DNA from: Paracyclopina nana
Taxonomy: Eukaryota; Arthropoda; Copepoda; Cyclopoida; Cyclopettidae
Assembly (NCBI GenBank): GCA_019096065.1
Contig: JAGUCH010000003.1
Span: 124,001-188,000, forward strand
Direction of reading: 5' to 3'
DNA: 64,000 bases
Shown here one piece after another: positions 44,880 to 57,100 of this stretch. Positions within the stretch are counted from its first letter, which is position 1. Each line of letters opens with the position of its first letter. The position numbers and the translations under genes are program-made. The notes under the pieces are model-generated. The model had not been told where the DNA came from. It saw nothing but the letters and a program-made list of their open reading frames with translations, and searched no databases.

Positions 44880-46240
44880 AGGACATTTTTAGATTTTGGG
44901 CAGCCAGGTCCAAGAACTGACTAATCTATTAGTTGGTCTTGGTCTTTCAGTTGGTCATGATCAGCATTTGTGATCAAAGACACTAGTCAGTCCATGTGGA
45001 CAGTTGGGACTCCTACCCTTGGATCCACAATGGATCGTCCCTGGATAGACTACGACAAATTGGCCTCTCATGAACAAAACAAATCGTTCTTGGATCAACT
45101 AATTTTACAGATAAGCTTTTCATTGCTGAAACTTTTTTTTTCTAACCTGGCTTCGCTGATGAGCCAATCAAACTGCTGCTCCTGATCACATGACAAGTTT
45201 CACGTGCTACAGTCTTTCCAAATATGCTTGCCCAAAAAGTGCCATCTAGTGAAAAAGTTTTTCCCTCCAATGGCTTATAAGAAAAAGGTGCCATGTCAAA
45301 TTCGCGACTTTTTTGGGATGAGCATGAAAGCGGCATTTTGAACCACTGTGCAACTGTACTTGAATTGGCTGGACAAATTGTTCTTGAATCAACTATGAAA
45401 ACATAGTTTTTGGATCTACAAACAGATCATCTTTGGATAGACAAAAGATGGACAGTATGTGCATCAACATGACTAGTCAGGATCGACTGGGAAAACATAC
45501 TGTTCTTGCATCGACTGAAAATTTCACTTTTCAAGCTTTTTTCAAACTTTTCACTATTTTACATAAAGGAAAAAATGGTGATTAAGTCACCGTATTCAAA
45601 TAAGCTTTTTCAACTTTCAAGCTTTTCAAAATTTGGTTCAAGCAATCCCAAGCGTTGTGCTGTTGTAGCTCAAGCTTTCAAGCAGAAACTCATGCCATCA
45701 AAAAGCATTAAAATACTGTCTCAAATCTAGCTATACTTTTGCTGTTAGAGTCTAAATTTAGTAGCTGAGCACTTTCTCCAGCCATGGTAGTCTCTTTTGC
45801 CAGTCTATCCAAGGATAGTCTGCTCTGCAAGTCTATCCAAGGACAGTATGTTTTTGTCAATCCAGGGACAGTTTGTTGCTGCATTCTAACAATGTACATA
45901 CAATATGTTCTAGCTTTCAATCCAAGTATGATCCATTTTTTGGTGCAGGGACAATCAGTTATGTCAGGCTATCCAGTCACCGTTTGTTATACTTGTCCCA
46001 GGTCCTGCTAGGTCATACTAGTCTATCCAAGGACTATCCGTTTCATTGATCCAAGGACTGTTTATCTTCAAAGTTGATCCAGGGACTATGAGTTATGTCT
46101 GTCTATCCAAGGAAAATCTGTTGCAGTCTATCTAAGGACAGTATGTCCTAGTTGATCCAAGCATGGCCACCTGATAGTTGGTCCTGGTTCTAGCAAACAG
46201 TTGGTCCTGGTCTGAGTTCGTCTCAGTTGATCCATGCATA
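44880..46240. repeat. Degenerate minisatellite with opposite-facing halves
   Basis: The left half has CTTGGATCCAC, CCCTGGATAGAC, CTTGGATCAAC and TTTGGATAGAC. From 45780 the right half has the complement, GTCTATCCAAGGA repeated with CAGT(T/A)TGTT spacers, up to 46240. Copy length is 20-40 bp and irregular. Confidence 0.65.
45122..45283 (+). mobile_element. MITE family C, copy 5 (right half only)
   Basis: Retains CCTGGCTTCGCTGATGAGCC, AAAGTGCCATCTAGTG and the end CCAATGGCTTAT. The left half is missing and it sits inside the degenerate minisatellite. Confidence 0.7.
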
Positions 46241-46649
46241 GGACAAAGGTCTTCTTATTATTAGCATATTTGAACCTGAGTGCAACTACTAGTTCAACTG
46301 AATATCAGAGAGAGCGGCATTCTTGGATAGCTGAGATCTACACGAGCCCTCCAAAATTTGCAAAGGTCGAACTTATTTACTTGGCGAGGTGGAGTGACAG
46401 AAAAATTGTCCTAAAAATCCTAAAAATTGCGCCACCTATGACTTTGACCAGTTTCAACCTTTGCAATCTGCTCAGCAATGTGTGTTGGAAGATTGTCGCT
46501 CTCTCTTATAACATAGTTAAACTAGCAACTACACATATTGTGACTCAGTTCCATTTAAAAGTGAAGGTTGCTGAAGGAAAAAGCTTTGTGATATGAAGCA
46601 TGCTTTCCATTTTTTTATTTAAATAAAGGGCTACTTTCAAATATTTCCG

Positions 46650-47650
46650 TAGGCCCGCCCTCCGCTGTCCATTTATGGACGCCTTTACCTAGTTTAGTTG
46701 TTCACAAATCTCATTTTGATTGTTGACAAGTTGTGACAAGACGAAAATTTGTTTTTTCTTCGACTGGTTCGTTTTAAGGACCGAGCTTCGAACCCCGATC
46801 ATTTATCCGGTTTGAGCTTTTTTAAGCCAAAACAGACAACTTTCAAATAGGCAAATAATTACAGCACTTTTTTCGTTTTCTTCAAATTATTCAAAATCTG
46901 CTTTTTTAAAAAGTTTTCTTTAAAAAAATGCGCCGACTTAAGTTTTACGTGAGCCTGAATTTTCTCGCTCTTGCATTGTTTTCAAAAAAACCGTTGATGG
47001 AAAAAAACTGACAAGATCACTTGAATTATTGAATAGACTCAGTTAACATGTTTTGAACTTTTAAAAGTGTTGCGAGATATTGTCTCCGTCCAAAAAAACC
47101 GTTTTGGCTTTTTTTACTTATATTTGAAGATTTCAAGCTTTTTAAAGCGGTGAACACCAAAGCTCTAAAATGTAAACAAACAGCTGTTGCGCTCTGCTTT
47201 TACGCGGAATTTTAATTTGGCCACATTATTTGAAAAGTCAAAATTCAGGTGATATTTTTCAAAGTTTCAAGTATTAACCGAGTTCATTTGAAGCTAAAAA
47301 AAGGAAATTTTAATATCGTTGATCCTTTCAGAACGAGTCCAGAATCTTATCTTGGTTTAACTGGTTCACTTGTCCGGATAAACTGGCAATTTCCACTAAG
47401 ACTAGTTATTAAGAAATTCAAGAAAATCAAGACCTCGAGCTGGTAAATCAACTAAATATGTTTTTCCTATTTATATTAATTCTGTTCATTTGTAGCTAGG
47501 AAAAGCAATTTTGCCCATTATTATTTTGTGCTTTTGCTGAAAGGTTAGAAAATGTCCAAGATTGAAGCTATGACAGGCAATTTTAGATGAGATCTGCTGA
47601 TCCAGTTCAATGTTTGTTTCTAGATCTTGTTCAAGATAGGAGTGAAAAAA
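46650..47650. other. No gene recognised
   Basis: AT-rich. A B-box-like CTTCGAACCCCG lies near 46790, with a GGCCCGCCCTCC scrap at 46652. Nothing else is supported. Confidence 0.45.
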
Positions 47651-47658
47651 ACATCTCT

Positions 47659-47664
47659 TTTATT
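47659..47664 (-). terminator. Polyadenylation signal overlapping the stop codon
   Basis: The minus strand reads CTGAATAAAAG, so the last base of the TGA stop is the first A of AATAAA. The 3' UTR would be only about 15-30 nt. Confidence 0.55.
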
Positions 47665-50600
47665 CAGTGTAACATTGTGGAGCAGGAATTAGATCTGGAG
47701 AGCCCATTCCACTCCCTTGGGAGACTGAGGAAATATCTCTCCTCATTTTTGCAGTCAATTTGGTAGTTGAGTGGCAATGGAGGTCTTGGTGGAGGATTCT
47801 CCGGTTGTTCTTCATAAGGCTGAGCAAAAAACACCCCTGAATTCATGGCACTGGCTGATTGCGATCTTGCCAATGCTGGAAAGTCATTGGTGGTGGTGAA
47901 TTCCAAGAACTGATTTCTGCCATAAAGTGGCTGGTATGGAACTATTCTGGGCTTGTACTGCACTTTGACGCAGGACGTAAAAGTAATTGGGGATCCGGAT
48001 CTGGATCGACTCGGAGTTCGACTCAGAGGATTCAGAGGCTCCACGGACGCTTGGACAGCATTGGGAGTCCTCTTTGGCAGCAAAGAGTTCAAAGAGGCTG
48101 ACACGACCTCCTTTTTCCTCTTCAACGATCCGTGAAAACTTCCATCAATTCTGGATTCTCCGGAAGCCATTTCTTCACTTGGATCATCTTTGTTTTTTGG
48201 CAGGAGATCCTTGAAAAACTCACTCCTCAGGCTCTCATTTTTGCTCTTGATGTTGGCCAGGTAGTCAAACTCGTGCTGCTCCTTCTCAATCAGTGAGTAT
48301 CTTTCCTCTGGGATTGGTGCCAAAGCTATCTCGTTGCTGGAGGTGGCTCGGCTGAATTTTGCTCCTTGGATGCTCAGCAGTTTGTCAGAGTATTGGCGAA
48401 CTCGTCCACGACTGCTGTCAGTTCTTTTGGAGCATGGAGGTGGCACAGAAGAAGATCTCACTACAAAAAAAAAAAAATTGGTTACACTCTTCTTCAAATT
48501 GGTTCATTAGTGGGAATGATGTAGGCGATTTTGTAATAGTACTTCCAGCTTTGATGGCATTTTGGGATTGGTTTCCTCCATAGAATTTTCCACTGGATCA
48601 AATTTCCTCAATTGATCCACCTAATTTAGTATCAGGTCCGCAGTAGAAGTTTTGTAACTTAAGTGTGTTATACACATGAGTATCATAACAATAAAATTGA
48701 TGTAGGGCGATCCTAGCGGGCTTTGAGGGCAACAGCTGGGACTTTCAGCTGACACTGCTTGTGAAAATAACCTGAGTCATTTTCCTCAGCAACTCTAGTA
48801 TTAGTTCTATGAAATGAACCAATTAGCGTTATGAAACATTAAGATTCTTAGCTTATTAAGTAAAACAAAAGTAACCACTGCACTTATATTAATTACTCGT
48901 TTTCTAAATGGCTGGGCATTTCTACCTTGGCAGCTCGATTGCTCAGCTCAAATAAAGTAAACGATTCGATTCAAGAGCTTTTCAAGTAATTGGCTATTAC
49001 GTAATGGTCTTCACATTAAATGCCACCTCTTACGCAACCAAATTCATGCGAAACTTACCGACATTTTTAGAGAAACGTCACTTGGGAGTTGAGCTCAATA
49101 TCAAGTCTTATTTTGCTGAGTCGAGCCACTTATTTTTGGGCGAGTAGACTCCATTCAAGCTTAGCGTCAGGACTAATACACCTTGACTTAAGCATATTAG
49201 TGATAATAAAGATAAAAAAAAACAATTTTATTTTTGTGTCATGAAGCAATTCTTAAAAAAGTTAGATTATGCTTATCTGCTTTGGTCTTGACTTAAAACT
49301 AATTCTAGAGTTACAAAAACGGGTAACACTGTTTTTTTCTCTGTCAGCTAAAAATCCCATCTGTTGCCCATAATGGCCGCTAGGATCGCCCTACATGAAT
49401 GTTGTTGTTTTGAAGCTAATGTGAAAGCATTTCTGCGAAACATTATTAACCCATCCAAAAAATCATTGCAAACGTTTCTTGGGAAAACCTATGTATTACA
49501 AACTACAGAGGAAAATAGCTTAATAAGGAAAAAGAACGCTTTTCCCACTTACGGAAGTCATTTTGCAAGATTTGCAAAAATCAAGTCTTATTTTGCTGAG
49601 TCGAGCCACTTATTTTTGGGCAAGTAGACACCATTCACGCTTAGCATCAGGACTAATACACCTTGACTTAAGCATATTAGTGATAATATAGATAAAAACA
49701 ATTTTATTTTTGTGTCATGAAGCAATTCTTAAAAAAGTTAGATTATGCTTATCTGCTTTGGTCTTGACTTAAAACTAATTCTAGAGTTACAAAAACGGGT
49801 AACACTGTTTTTTTCTCTGTCAGCTAAAAATCCCATCTGTTGCCCATAATGGCCGCTAGGATCGCCCTTCATGAATGTTGTTGTTGTGAAGCTAATGTGA
49901 ATAGCATTTCTGCGAAACATTATCAACCCACCCAAAAAACTTCATTACAAAAGTTTCTTGGGAAAACATATGTATTACAAACTCGTGAGAAAAATAGCTT
50001 AATAAGGGAAAAGAACGCTTTTCCCACTTACGGAAGTCATTTTGCAAGATTGCTTATCTTTTTGGCCACAGGCGTGCTCAAATGACTAACGCAGCATATT
50101 TAAAGAAAGCCTGGCGAAATCAGAGATCAAAGCGAATTGCAAATTTGGACAAAATGCTCATTAAATAGCCACGCCTTTCTCCCATGTCTCATAAAGTGGA
50201 GAAAGCAGCAGGCTGAAATTGATTCTCTTGTTTTCCACCGAATATTTGTGTCACATTCTTGCCAGCTTTCCAATTATCAACGGGGCAAAATAATTACCTT
50301 GCTGATTGCTTTTGCCAGTTTCTTGCAGGACTCTCCAGCTTCGGTGGCTTCCCGTGAATAGCTTCTTCTTTTTCAAGCTCCTTGACCTTGCAATTTTGTA
50401 GTCCAAAGACAAGTCCGACTCTGAGAGGTAATCTTTGAGTTCATCAAATACCAAAGCTATCGGGGTCACATCTCTGTCATTGTCATTCAGTTCACCTATT
50501 ATGAAAGCTAAATTAAATTTAGAAAGCCCTGCAAAATGGCGATGAGTTACGAGTTTTGGTGGAGTAATCACCCAGCGAGCTCATGCTTCTTTCAGGTGGG

Positions 50601-50983
50601 GCAAATCGATCCGTCATCACATTTTCTGCAATATAAAACACAAGTAAAGGGGTTTTAGAAAGCAATGTCCCAAGGGAGCTGATTGAAAATCTTCTCAGTT
50701 CCGTGGATAAGCTCAAGGTGCAAAAAGTCATAAAAGTGAAGGATTTTGAAAGTAGGGCATGCAAAACATGAAAAAAGAATTTAAAAGGAATGCCTTGATC
50801 TCTGCATTGCTGAATTGATTAGAGCTTTCTAATCTTACCTCTCATTGCAGCAAGTCGTCTGTCTAGTGATCCATAATCACTGGAATTGCTCAAGTCTGGA
50901 TTCCTCACAAATAATGAGGATGTTGGGGTGGTGCTTCGACTCCTTCTTGACAAGATGCTCATTGTTTCCTCAATATCTGACAT
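47664..50983 (-). CDS. Uncharacterised Ser/Arg-rich protein, four exons
   Basis: Not recognised. Exons 50839-50983, 50572-50625, 50298-50495 and 47664-48460 join in phase 1 throughout and give 397 residues. The start ATG (MSDIEETMSILSRRSRSTTP) has an in-frame TGA four codons upstream, so it is firm. Visible features are SSDYGSLDRRLAAMRENVM, an acidic FDELKDYLSESDLSLDYK, a basic RSRSLKKKKLF, RGRVRQYSDKLLSIQGAKFS, a polar helix IPEERYSLIEKEQHEFDYLA, Ser-Arg repeats SRTPSRSRSGSP, and a proline stretch PPPRPPLPLNY that could bind SH3 domains. There is no signal peptide or membrane segment. It lies upstream of CAP on the same strand. It could be an upstream alternative product of that locus, but its exon phases do not fit the first CAP exons, so I treat it as separate. 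Confidence 0.75.
48699..49400. mobile_element. Inverted-repeat element, family D (ATGTAGGGCGATCC)
   Basis: The left end is ATGTAGGGCGATCCTAGCGG with AGGGCAACAGCTGGGA. The right end (49365-49397) reads CCCATCTGTTGCCCAT..GGCCGCTAGGATCGCCCTACAT, the reverse complement over about 45 bp with gaps. It lies in an intron of the 397-aa gene. Confidence 0.75.
49099..50052 (+). repeat. Tandem duplication, about 480-bp unit, two copies
   Basis: The unit from ATCAAGTCTTATTTTGCTGA to GGAAGTCATTTTGCAAGAT occurs at 49099-49572 and 49580-50052, more than 90% identical by eye. It duplicates the right end of the family D element, so a second GGATCGCCCTTCATG end appears near 49860. Confidence 0.9.
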
Positions 50984-51181
50984 GGCTGACTCATACTCGC
51001 TTCAGAGTGCAAGAAAGTTGCTTATGCTGAACTTTTCCATTTTTACATTCGCTATTCAAAGTAGTATGCTCAGTCAGCAAGCTCTTTTATTCTGGGTCAC
51101 CAATGCAATGTGGCTTTTTGGTGGCTAGGGAGCCTCGAGATTCAATCAGAAACTTTGGCTCGATACATTTCATACTTGCAA

Positions 51182-51569
51182 TATAAGCCAGTGGAGGGAC
51201 AAACTTTTTCGACAGATGGCGCTTTTCGAGCAAGTGCTTTTGGAAAAGCTGCTATGAGCAAAACTTGCCAATTGATTACAAGCGGCAATTTGATTGGCTG
51301 ATCATCGGAGCCAGGCTTCGATAATTTGGTTTCAACGATGGAACGCTTGGAAATTTGCGTGAATTTAAAATAATTCTCTGGCTTGTAAGGGTGCCATAGT
51401 ATCAATAGATTATGCCGTATTAGTGAAGTTTTCGGCTTAAGTAATCGCAAAGCCAAACAATTGCCAATTATCGGGTATCAATGTAGCGTTGCCATCTCAA
51501 GTGTACTTGCTCAAGTTGCAAGGCTAGATGGCGCTGCGAATCTAACAACTTTACGCCTTTGGCTTATAG
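51182..51569 (-). mobile_element. MITE family C, copy 6 (intact ends)
   Basis: Starts TATAAGCCAGTGGAGGGAC and ends CGCCTTTGGCTTATA. The 9-bp outer inverted repeat includes TA at each end, suggesting a TA target. It ends 19 bp past the stop codon of the gene at 51588. Confidence 0.85.
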
Positions 51570-51587
51570 CACTTCCTAGTTTAATTG

Positions 51588-52722
51588 TTAATGACTCTTG
51601 AAGAAATGATCCGGATAAGCAACTTTGATGCCTTGCCTGAAAATGGTGTCATATGAAATGCTCTCGTCCCTGAAGTTGTTGGCTGCAGCATTTTTGATCG
51701 TGCTTGCCACTGACACATTGTCATCCTCAAACTGGTTAAGACTGCTGCTCTTGGACATCATGTTGGCAAAGGGCCTGATGAAGTCCATCTTCTTGTCAGA
51801 GTCATAAGCGCTGTCAGTGGAGTCAGGGCTTTCCTCATGCTTGCCACCATTCTCATAGAAGCTTTGCCTGGAGGAGCTTTCCAAAAAATCCAACTCTTGT
51901 GGTGAAGCAGCATAATTGCTCCTTTCCTGCATGAACATTTTGAGAATCTGCGAGCTGAGGTCCTTGGTGAATTCCTCAGTTTTCACATAGTCCTCACATT
52001 CCTGGATGAGTGCAGCTATTTCAAGCTTTTCTTGATCATGAGGATCCAACCTCAAAATTGGATCCGGATTGATGTCCTCAATTGCTTCTGGAATTGTGGC
52101 TTTGGCCTTCGATTTGAAGAGCCTGCCCATAATGTTGCTATTGTTGCTGTTCTTCTTCTGGGGAGTCACAGCTTTCTTCAGCATCACTTTCAACTTTGAT
52201 GATTTGCTGCTGAAATCCTGCAGCAGAGAAACTTGTTTCTTCTCACTCACTTGCCTTTCAATCTCCTGCAATTGCTCCTCGAGGGCACAAGTCAGCTTTT
52301 TGCAATTGTCCTCAATGACCTCCTCATGCTCATTTAAGGGGGGAGGTGGGACGTTTTCCAGCAAGGAGCTGAGCTTGGCCTCTGGCCTTGCAGCCTTGGC
52401 ATAGCAGAATGTGCTCTCATCACTGAGGATGGAGTTGACAGACTCCATGGACATCCCAATGGAGTCTGTGTTTGGCCTGATCTTGGCATACACTGAGCTG
52501 GAGGAGCATGAGCTGTTTCCTGAAGAGCTATCAGAGCTGTTCTCCTCCTCCTCCTGGATGATGCTCAAGTAGTGGTGTCTGTAGTAGTACTGATTGGCAG
52601 CTTTGCTCCTCTTGTTGCAGCCCTGGTCCTCAGTTTCCAGTGAGGCTGCCAAATGCTCAGGATTCAGCATCTCTGAGTGAAGTTTCAGGCACTTTTCCCC
52701 CTTTGTATACAAGTGCTGCTTT
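51588..52722 (-). CDS. Uncharacterised acidic/Ser-rich protein, terminal exon
   Basis: Not recognised. Open reading of 377 codons plus stop, from a TTTTAG acceptor at 52722. The first in-frame ATG is at 52670 (360 aa). The open frame upstream of that Met and the good acceptor suggest an earlier exon, which I could not find before Chk1. Features: KRSKAANQYYYRHHYLSIIQ, a Ser-rich acidic run, SVYAKIRPNTDSIGMSMESV, ENVPPPPLNEHEE, a coiled-coil-like CALEEQLQEIERQVSEKKQV, a basic patch KLKVMLKKAVTPQKK, an acidic helical part EKLEIAALIQECEDYVKTEE, and an end AYPDHFFKSH. There is no signal peptide or membrane helix. A cytoplasmic scaffold is possible, but this is a guess from composition. Confidence 0.7.
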
Positions 52723-52739
52723 CTAAAATCAAACGTCTA

Positions 52740-53680
52740 CTACTACCGGCTCTTGCACAGATCTCTTGGCTTGGGCACTATGGGTAAAATCAGGCATGGA
52801 CTTCAATAAATCCAGATCATAATCAAAGCCCAATCAAACTGGAAATTCAACCCTCAAAATCAGACATAATTAAAAAAGAGAAAGCAGCTGAAGAATTGAT
52901 ATGCTGACTAGTAAGCAAAAAATTCTCAGCAGATTAGTAGAGATTCCAATTAATTTTTAGATCATTTTAATATGCATGGAAATAATTGCAATTGAGACAT
53001 ATTTAGGCCAGTTGACATTCCCAGTGTTGTAGTACGCTAAATGTACCACAGGCTTTCTCATTTTGCAACCCCAATTTTTTGGCACTTTTTCAACACCCTC
53101 CAGACTTGAACTTTTACTGCTTCTCCTCAGGAGGATGACTCAATCCCATGATGCAAAAATCTGGCTGGAGATTAGCTCCAAGATAGCTGTTGCACATCAA
53201 AGTCTCAGGATCTGACCCCAATTTGGTCTCTTTTTTTTAACAGCCTTTGCTTTGAATAAAAAACAGTTGTCTATAATTAGGGCTGATGATGACTTCCTTT
53301 TTGCCCAAACGTCAATTTTTCACCAATTTGGCCTACTAAGAGGAGAAAAACTGGGGCTTTCTAAATTAGATGATTTTAAAGACTTTTTAAAAGAGGTTGG
53401 GTGATTACTTCCTTTTTCCTGGTCAATAATGGAAACTTTCCATCGTTTCACAAGACACTTGCAAGGTTTCTCACATTCTATATTTAAAAATCATCCATTT
53501 CCTTAGTTGGCATAAATAGTCTTGATTGAGTTCACTGGTGAGTCTGCAGTTTTTGGCTGATGATAGCCAAAGTGGATTCAAACTATATATAGAGCAGCTA
53601 GCCACGCTACATTGATTTTTTTTTAACTTGAGAGGCTTCTTATGGTATCGTGTCGTGCATTATCAATTAGAGCAGAAACG
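52740..53680. other. No gene recognised
   Basis: AT-rich intergenic or intronic sequence. A short MPDFTHSAQAKRSVQEP reading near 52742-52800 stops soon after and would need an implausible 24-bp intron to join the exon at 52722. Confidence 0.45.
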
Positions 53681-53682
53681 AT

Positions 53683-54002
53683 CCCAACCAGAAAATTTTC
53701 ATCGATTTATGAACGTTCATGTAACGGTTTGTAACTCTTTCGATTCATCTAGATTGAATTCATGTTGATATGTGTAATGAATCGCTTATCCACAAATGTA
53801 TCAAAGAATAATACGTCAAATGGCGCATTGTTTTTAGCTTTAATTCAGGTTAATATTACTTTTCAACGTAAGCTACACGATGAAAAAATTATCAAAAGTT
53901 AAATAGCACTTCGCTTTAGGTTAATGTTACTTATCGACATAGACTAAAACCATGCAGGTCCAAATGAGCATTCTTTTGGGACAAATCGGATTGACTGGTT
54001 AG
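53683..54002. mobile_element. MITE family G (CCCAACCAGAA), copy 1
   Basis: Starts CCCAACCAGAAAATTTTCAT and ends near GATTGACTGGTTAGG. The body has GTAACGGTTTGTAACTCTTT and GATATGTGTAATGAATC. Three better copies follow within 5 kb. Confidence 0.65.
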
Positions 54003-54181
54003 GTTGTGATCCTCGACTCTAAGGCGCATAAGAGCGCTCCGCTCAATTGTCAAATATCGGTAAACGTGACTAAGCCGATTGGCAGCAATTTAATCAATCC
54101 GGATCGTGCACGTTGGCTAAGCATGCCACTACCAAAAAACAGATCCAAATAACAGAGAGGTGCATGAGTTAAAAAAGTGAG

Positions 54182-54187
54182 TTTATT
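54182..54187 (-). terminator. Polyadenylation signal overlapping the Chk1 stop
   Basis: The minus strand reads CCTTAATAAAC: the TAA stop overlaps AATAAA, implying an extremely short 3' UTR. Confidence 0.5.
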
Positions 54188-57100
54188 AAGGTCCGCCCGG
54201 AATGGCGTTGGATGCAATCAAGGTTGGCCACATGATTGGGCCTTTTTCGATGATGCCCGCACAGTTGGCCTTGATTTTGGCGAAATGCCTCTTGAACTCG
54301 AGGCCGCATCCGCGTGAAAGACGAAAGTCGACCAGGATGCCATGATCCACTTGGATCAGCGTGCACCGGAATGACAAGAAGGCGCCCCGCATATCCGGAG
54401 TCTCGATGGTGAACTGCAAAAATTGTATGAGTTTACCACTGAAGTAGAGAATTAGAAAGCCACTACTCACCACTCCCTTGGGCTTGCATTTGAATTTGTA
54501 ATGCATTTTCTCGAGGAGGCCGTGGAGGAACTTGTCCGTGTCCTCGAGGGAGATCTTCACCCAGAACCGAGTCATGCGCTTGACCAGCCTCTGGAATTGG
54601 GTCTGGGAGCCTTGCGTGGCCTGCGTCGAGCTCTGCGAGGGGCAGAGGAGGTCGGAGAGCTGGGCGGGCTGCGTGTAGCCGCCAAAGTCCATCATCTCCA
54701 GGTGGCCCAGCCCCGAGGGCGTCCTCGTCAACGAGGAGGAGCCTTTGAAGGCCATGGCTGGCTGCGAGGCGCAGAGCCTTTCCAGGCCCGGAGGAGGCGC
54801 CCGGTTCTCGTCCGGAAGCAGCTCGTTCTCGTAGCTGTTGCGAGCCACCTTCCGGGGTGGAGAGCTCGGTGCTGCGAGGTCCGGCTCGATGAGGTTGCCA
54901 TCTAATCATAATGCAGCTTTAATACACTTAGCCCCAAGGAGCGGAACCCATCCGGAAAATCTCATTTGTGCCAAATGAACGCTCGTTGAGACCTCTCATG
55001 ATTTGAGTTAAGGTCGATACTTGACATTAATCATCGCATACAAACAATTCAATCGTAAGTTAAAGACGTCTTTTTAATGACGCTTGGTTTAAGTTGATGC
55101 TAAACATGAATCGCAATGTAAAATCATTTCGATTCTGCGTTGCTTATAAGGTGATTAATGTTACATATCGACACAGACTCAACGTGGCTGAATCGAAAGA
55201 GTCTCAACGTGAAACATGAGCTTTCATGAGTCCATGGAGATTTTCTGGTTGGGAATAATTATGTACAACTTAGGACGAGGGTGCAAAGGTTCCTTACTTC
55301 GGTAATGTAGCCCTATGAACAGAATGAGGAGAAACTCAAAACACAAAAAGGTGTGCGTCATACAGCTAAACCACCAAAGAAGGGAACGGGTGCGAACATA
55401 AGAAAACTTAATAGTGGTGGTGGTGATGTGCAGACTAAAGCGCTGTTCTTTGCTTTGGTAATCTAGCTTTATGAACAGGGCGTTTGGCACGAAAAAAGTC
55501 ATACAGCTTGACCACCAAAGAAAAGGCAGGCGCAGCAACTCAAAAAACTTAATAAAGATGGAAGAGCATGCTGATGATGATGATGATCTTCCGCCAAACC
55601 AGGTACCAATTCGACCCTGGGCTCTTTGAATCCAGCAATTCAGCCAGAGTCACAATAGTACCTGATCCGGAGGAGGAGTTGGAGCTCTTCTTCAATCTTC
55701 CCTTGGCAGTGAAAAAAACAGTAGTGCAACCAAAAAACTAAAGTGATCGAGTAGTGCAAAGAAGATGATGACCAATCCAAGTTTACCTGGATCCCTGAAC
55801 TTCTTCTTGAACCACAGGTGATTTTTGATCTGGTGAATGTTGTACCGCTTGGACGGGGAGTGGCTGAGGATCTTCTTGACCAAGGCGAGGAGGAGGTTAT
55901 CCTGGATGCGGCTCCAGTGGCGCGACCGCTCGATCTCGCCCTCCTTCCAGGCCGCGTATTCGGCCATGTCCAGCGTGGCCTGATTCCATGGCAGCTCTGC
56001 AAAAAGATAAGCAACTTAGTCATGCAAACAGAAGAGATAAAAGTTGAAGAAGATATTGAAATGATGGAGTACTTTGCACGTCTGGAGGTCCGGAGGTCCT
56101 TGGGTGGACTGAAAGGGGACCTTTCTCGCAACGTCGAAGAAGACTCTCGCGAGAGAGGAGCTAGGTCTGGTGGTTGCTTTCTCTGAGCTCACCACTGCAG
56201 CAGCAGCTGAAGAGCTGGAGCCATAACAGCTGAATGGACAAGCTGTCACACACAACTTCTTAGCAGCTTTGGAGCTAGGCCAGTGCACACAGCAGTTACA
56301 CTAATGTCGACTGCTAGGCTCAAGAAAGCCAATTATGGAGAAGAGCAATTGCCAAGAAAGCAAATACTACTACTACTACAGTAGTAGCTTTCTAGCTATA
56401 AATACACAGCCAAGTAATGGTAGGCTGTGAAAAAGGCATGCGAGGAGACCAGCAGCTCCTCGAGTTGAGGACCAAGGGGCTGCTGACCTAGATATCCAGA
56501 AAGAGCTGGAGGAGGAGAAAGCTGGCTTTCTCTCACTGGTATGGCTCCCATTATTATGCAGTAAGGAGCAGAGCAAAGCAAGCTTGTCCCGCGCGAGGAG
56601 AGCAGCAGCAGCTGCGGTTATAGATCTCACTAGAGTATATCGACTTGATTCTTGCACGTGCTACTACTCCCAACCAGAAAACCTTCATCATTCTCGAGGA
56701 ACACTCACTGAAACTTCAGCGTTTCATCAACACAACGCTCATGCCGATATGTAACATCAATAAGCACCAATAGCGAAAAATACTTAAAAATTAGTGCTTA
56801 AAAAGACTTATTAAACAACATTTAAAACAAGTTTCGCATTGATGAAACAAACGAGTTTCTCATCGTTACATGTCGAAGAACGCTCAGCGTTGATGAAACG
56901 AAGGAGTTTATCATTGAGTCACATCAAGCTCCATGGATCTATGGAAGATGTCTGGTTGGGCGCCAGCGAAATGAGGCCATGGCAGCTTGCTTTAAGAACC
57001 TACCGCCAGTCACCATGGCGACGAGGACGATGCCGCATGACCAGATGTCCGCCGGCTCCGCGTTGTATCGAGGCTTCACCAGCATTTCAGGGGCACAGTA

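Noticed and set aside
52742..52800. First exon (MPDFTHSAQAKRSVQEP) for the gene ending at 51588
   Set aside because: Joining would need an intron of about 24 bp and the phases do not match.
54463..54909. 148-codon reading through Chk1 exon 6 in another frame
   Set aside because: The Chk1 C-terminal signature lies in the other frame, and this one ends without homology.
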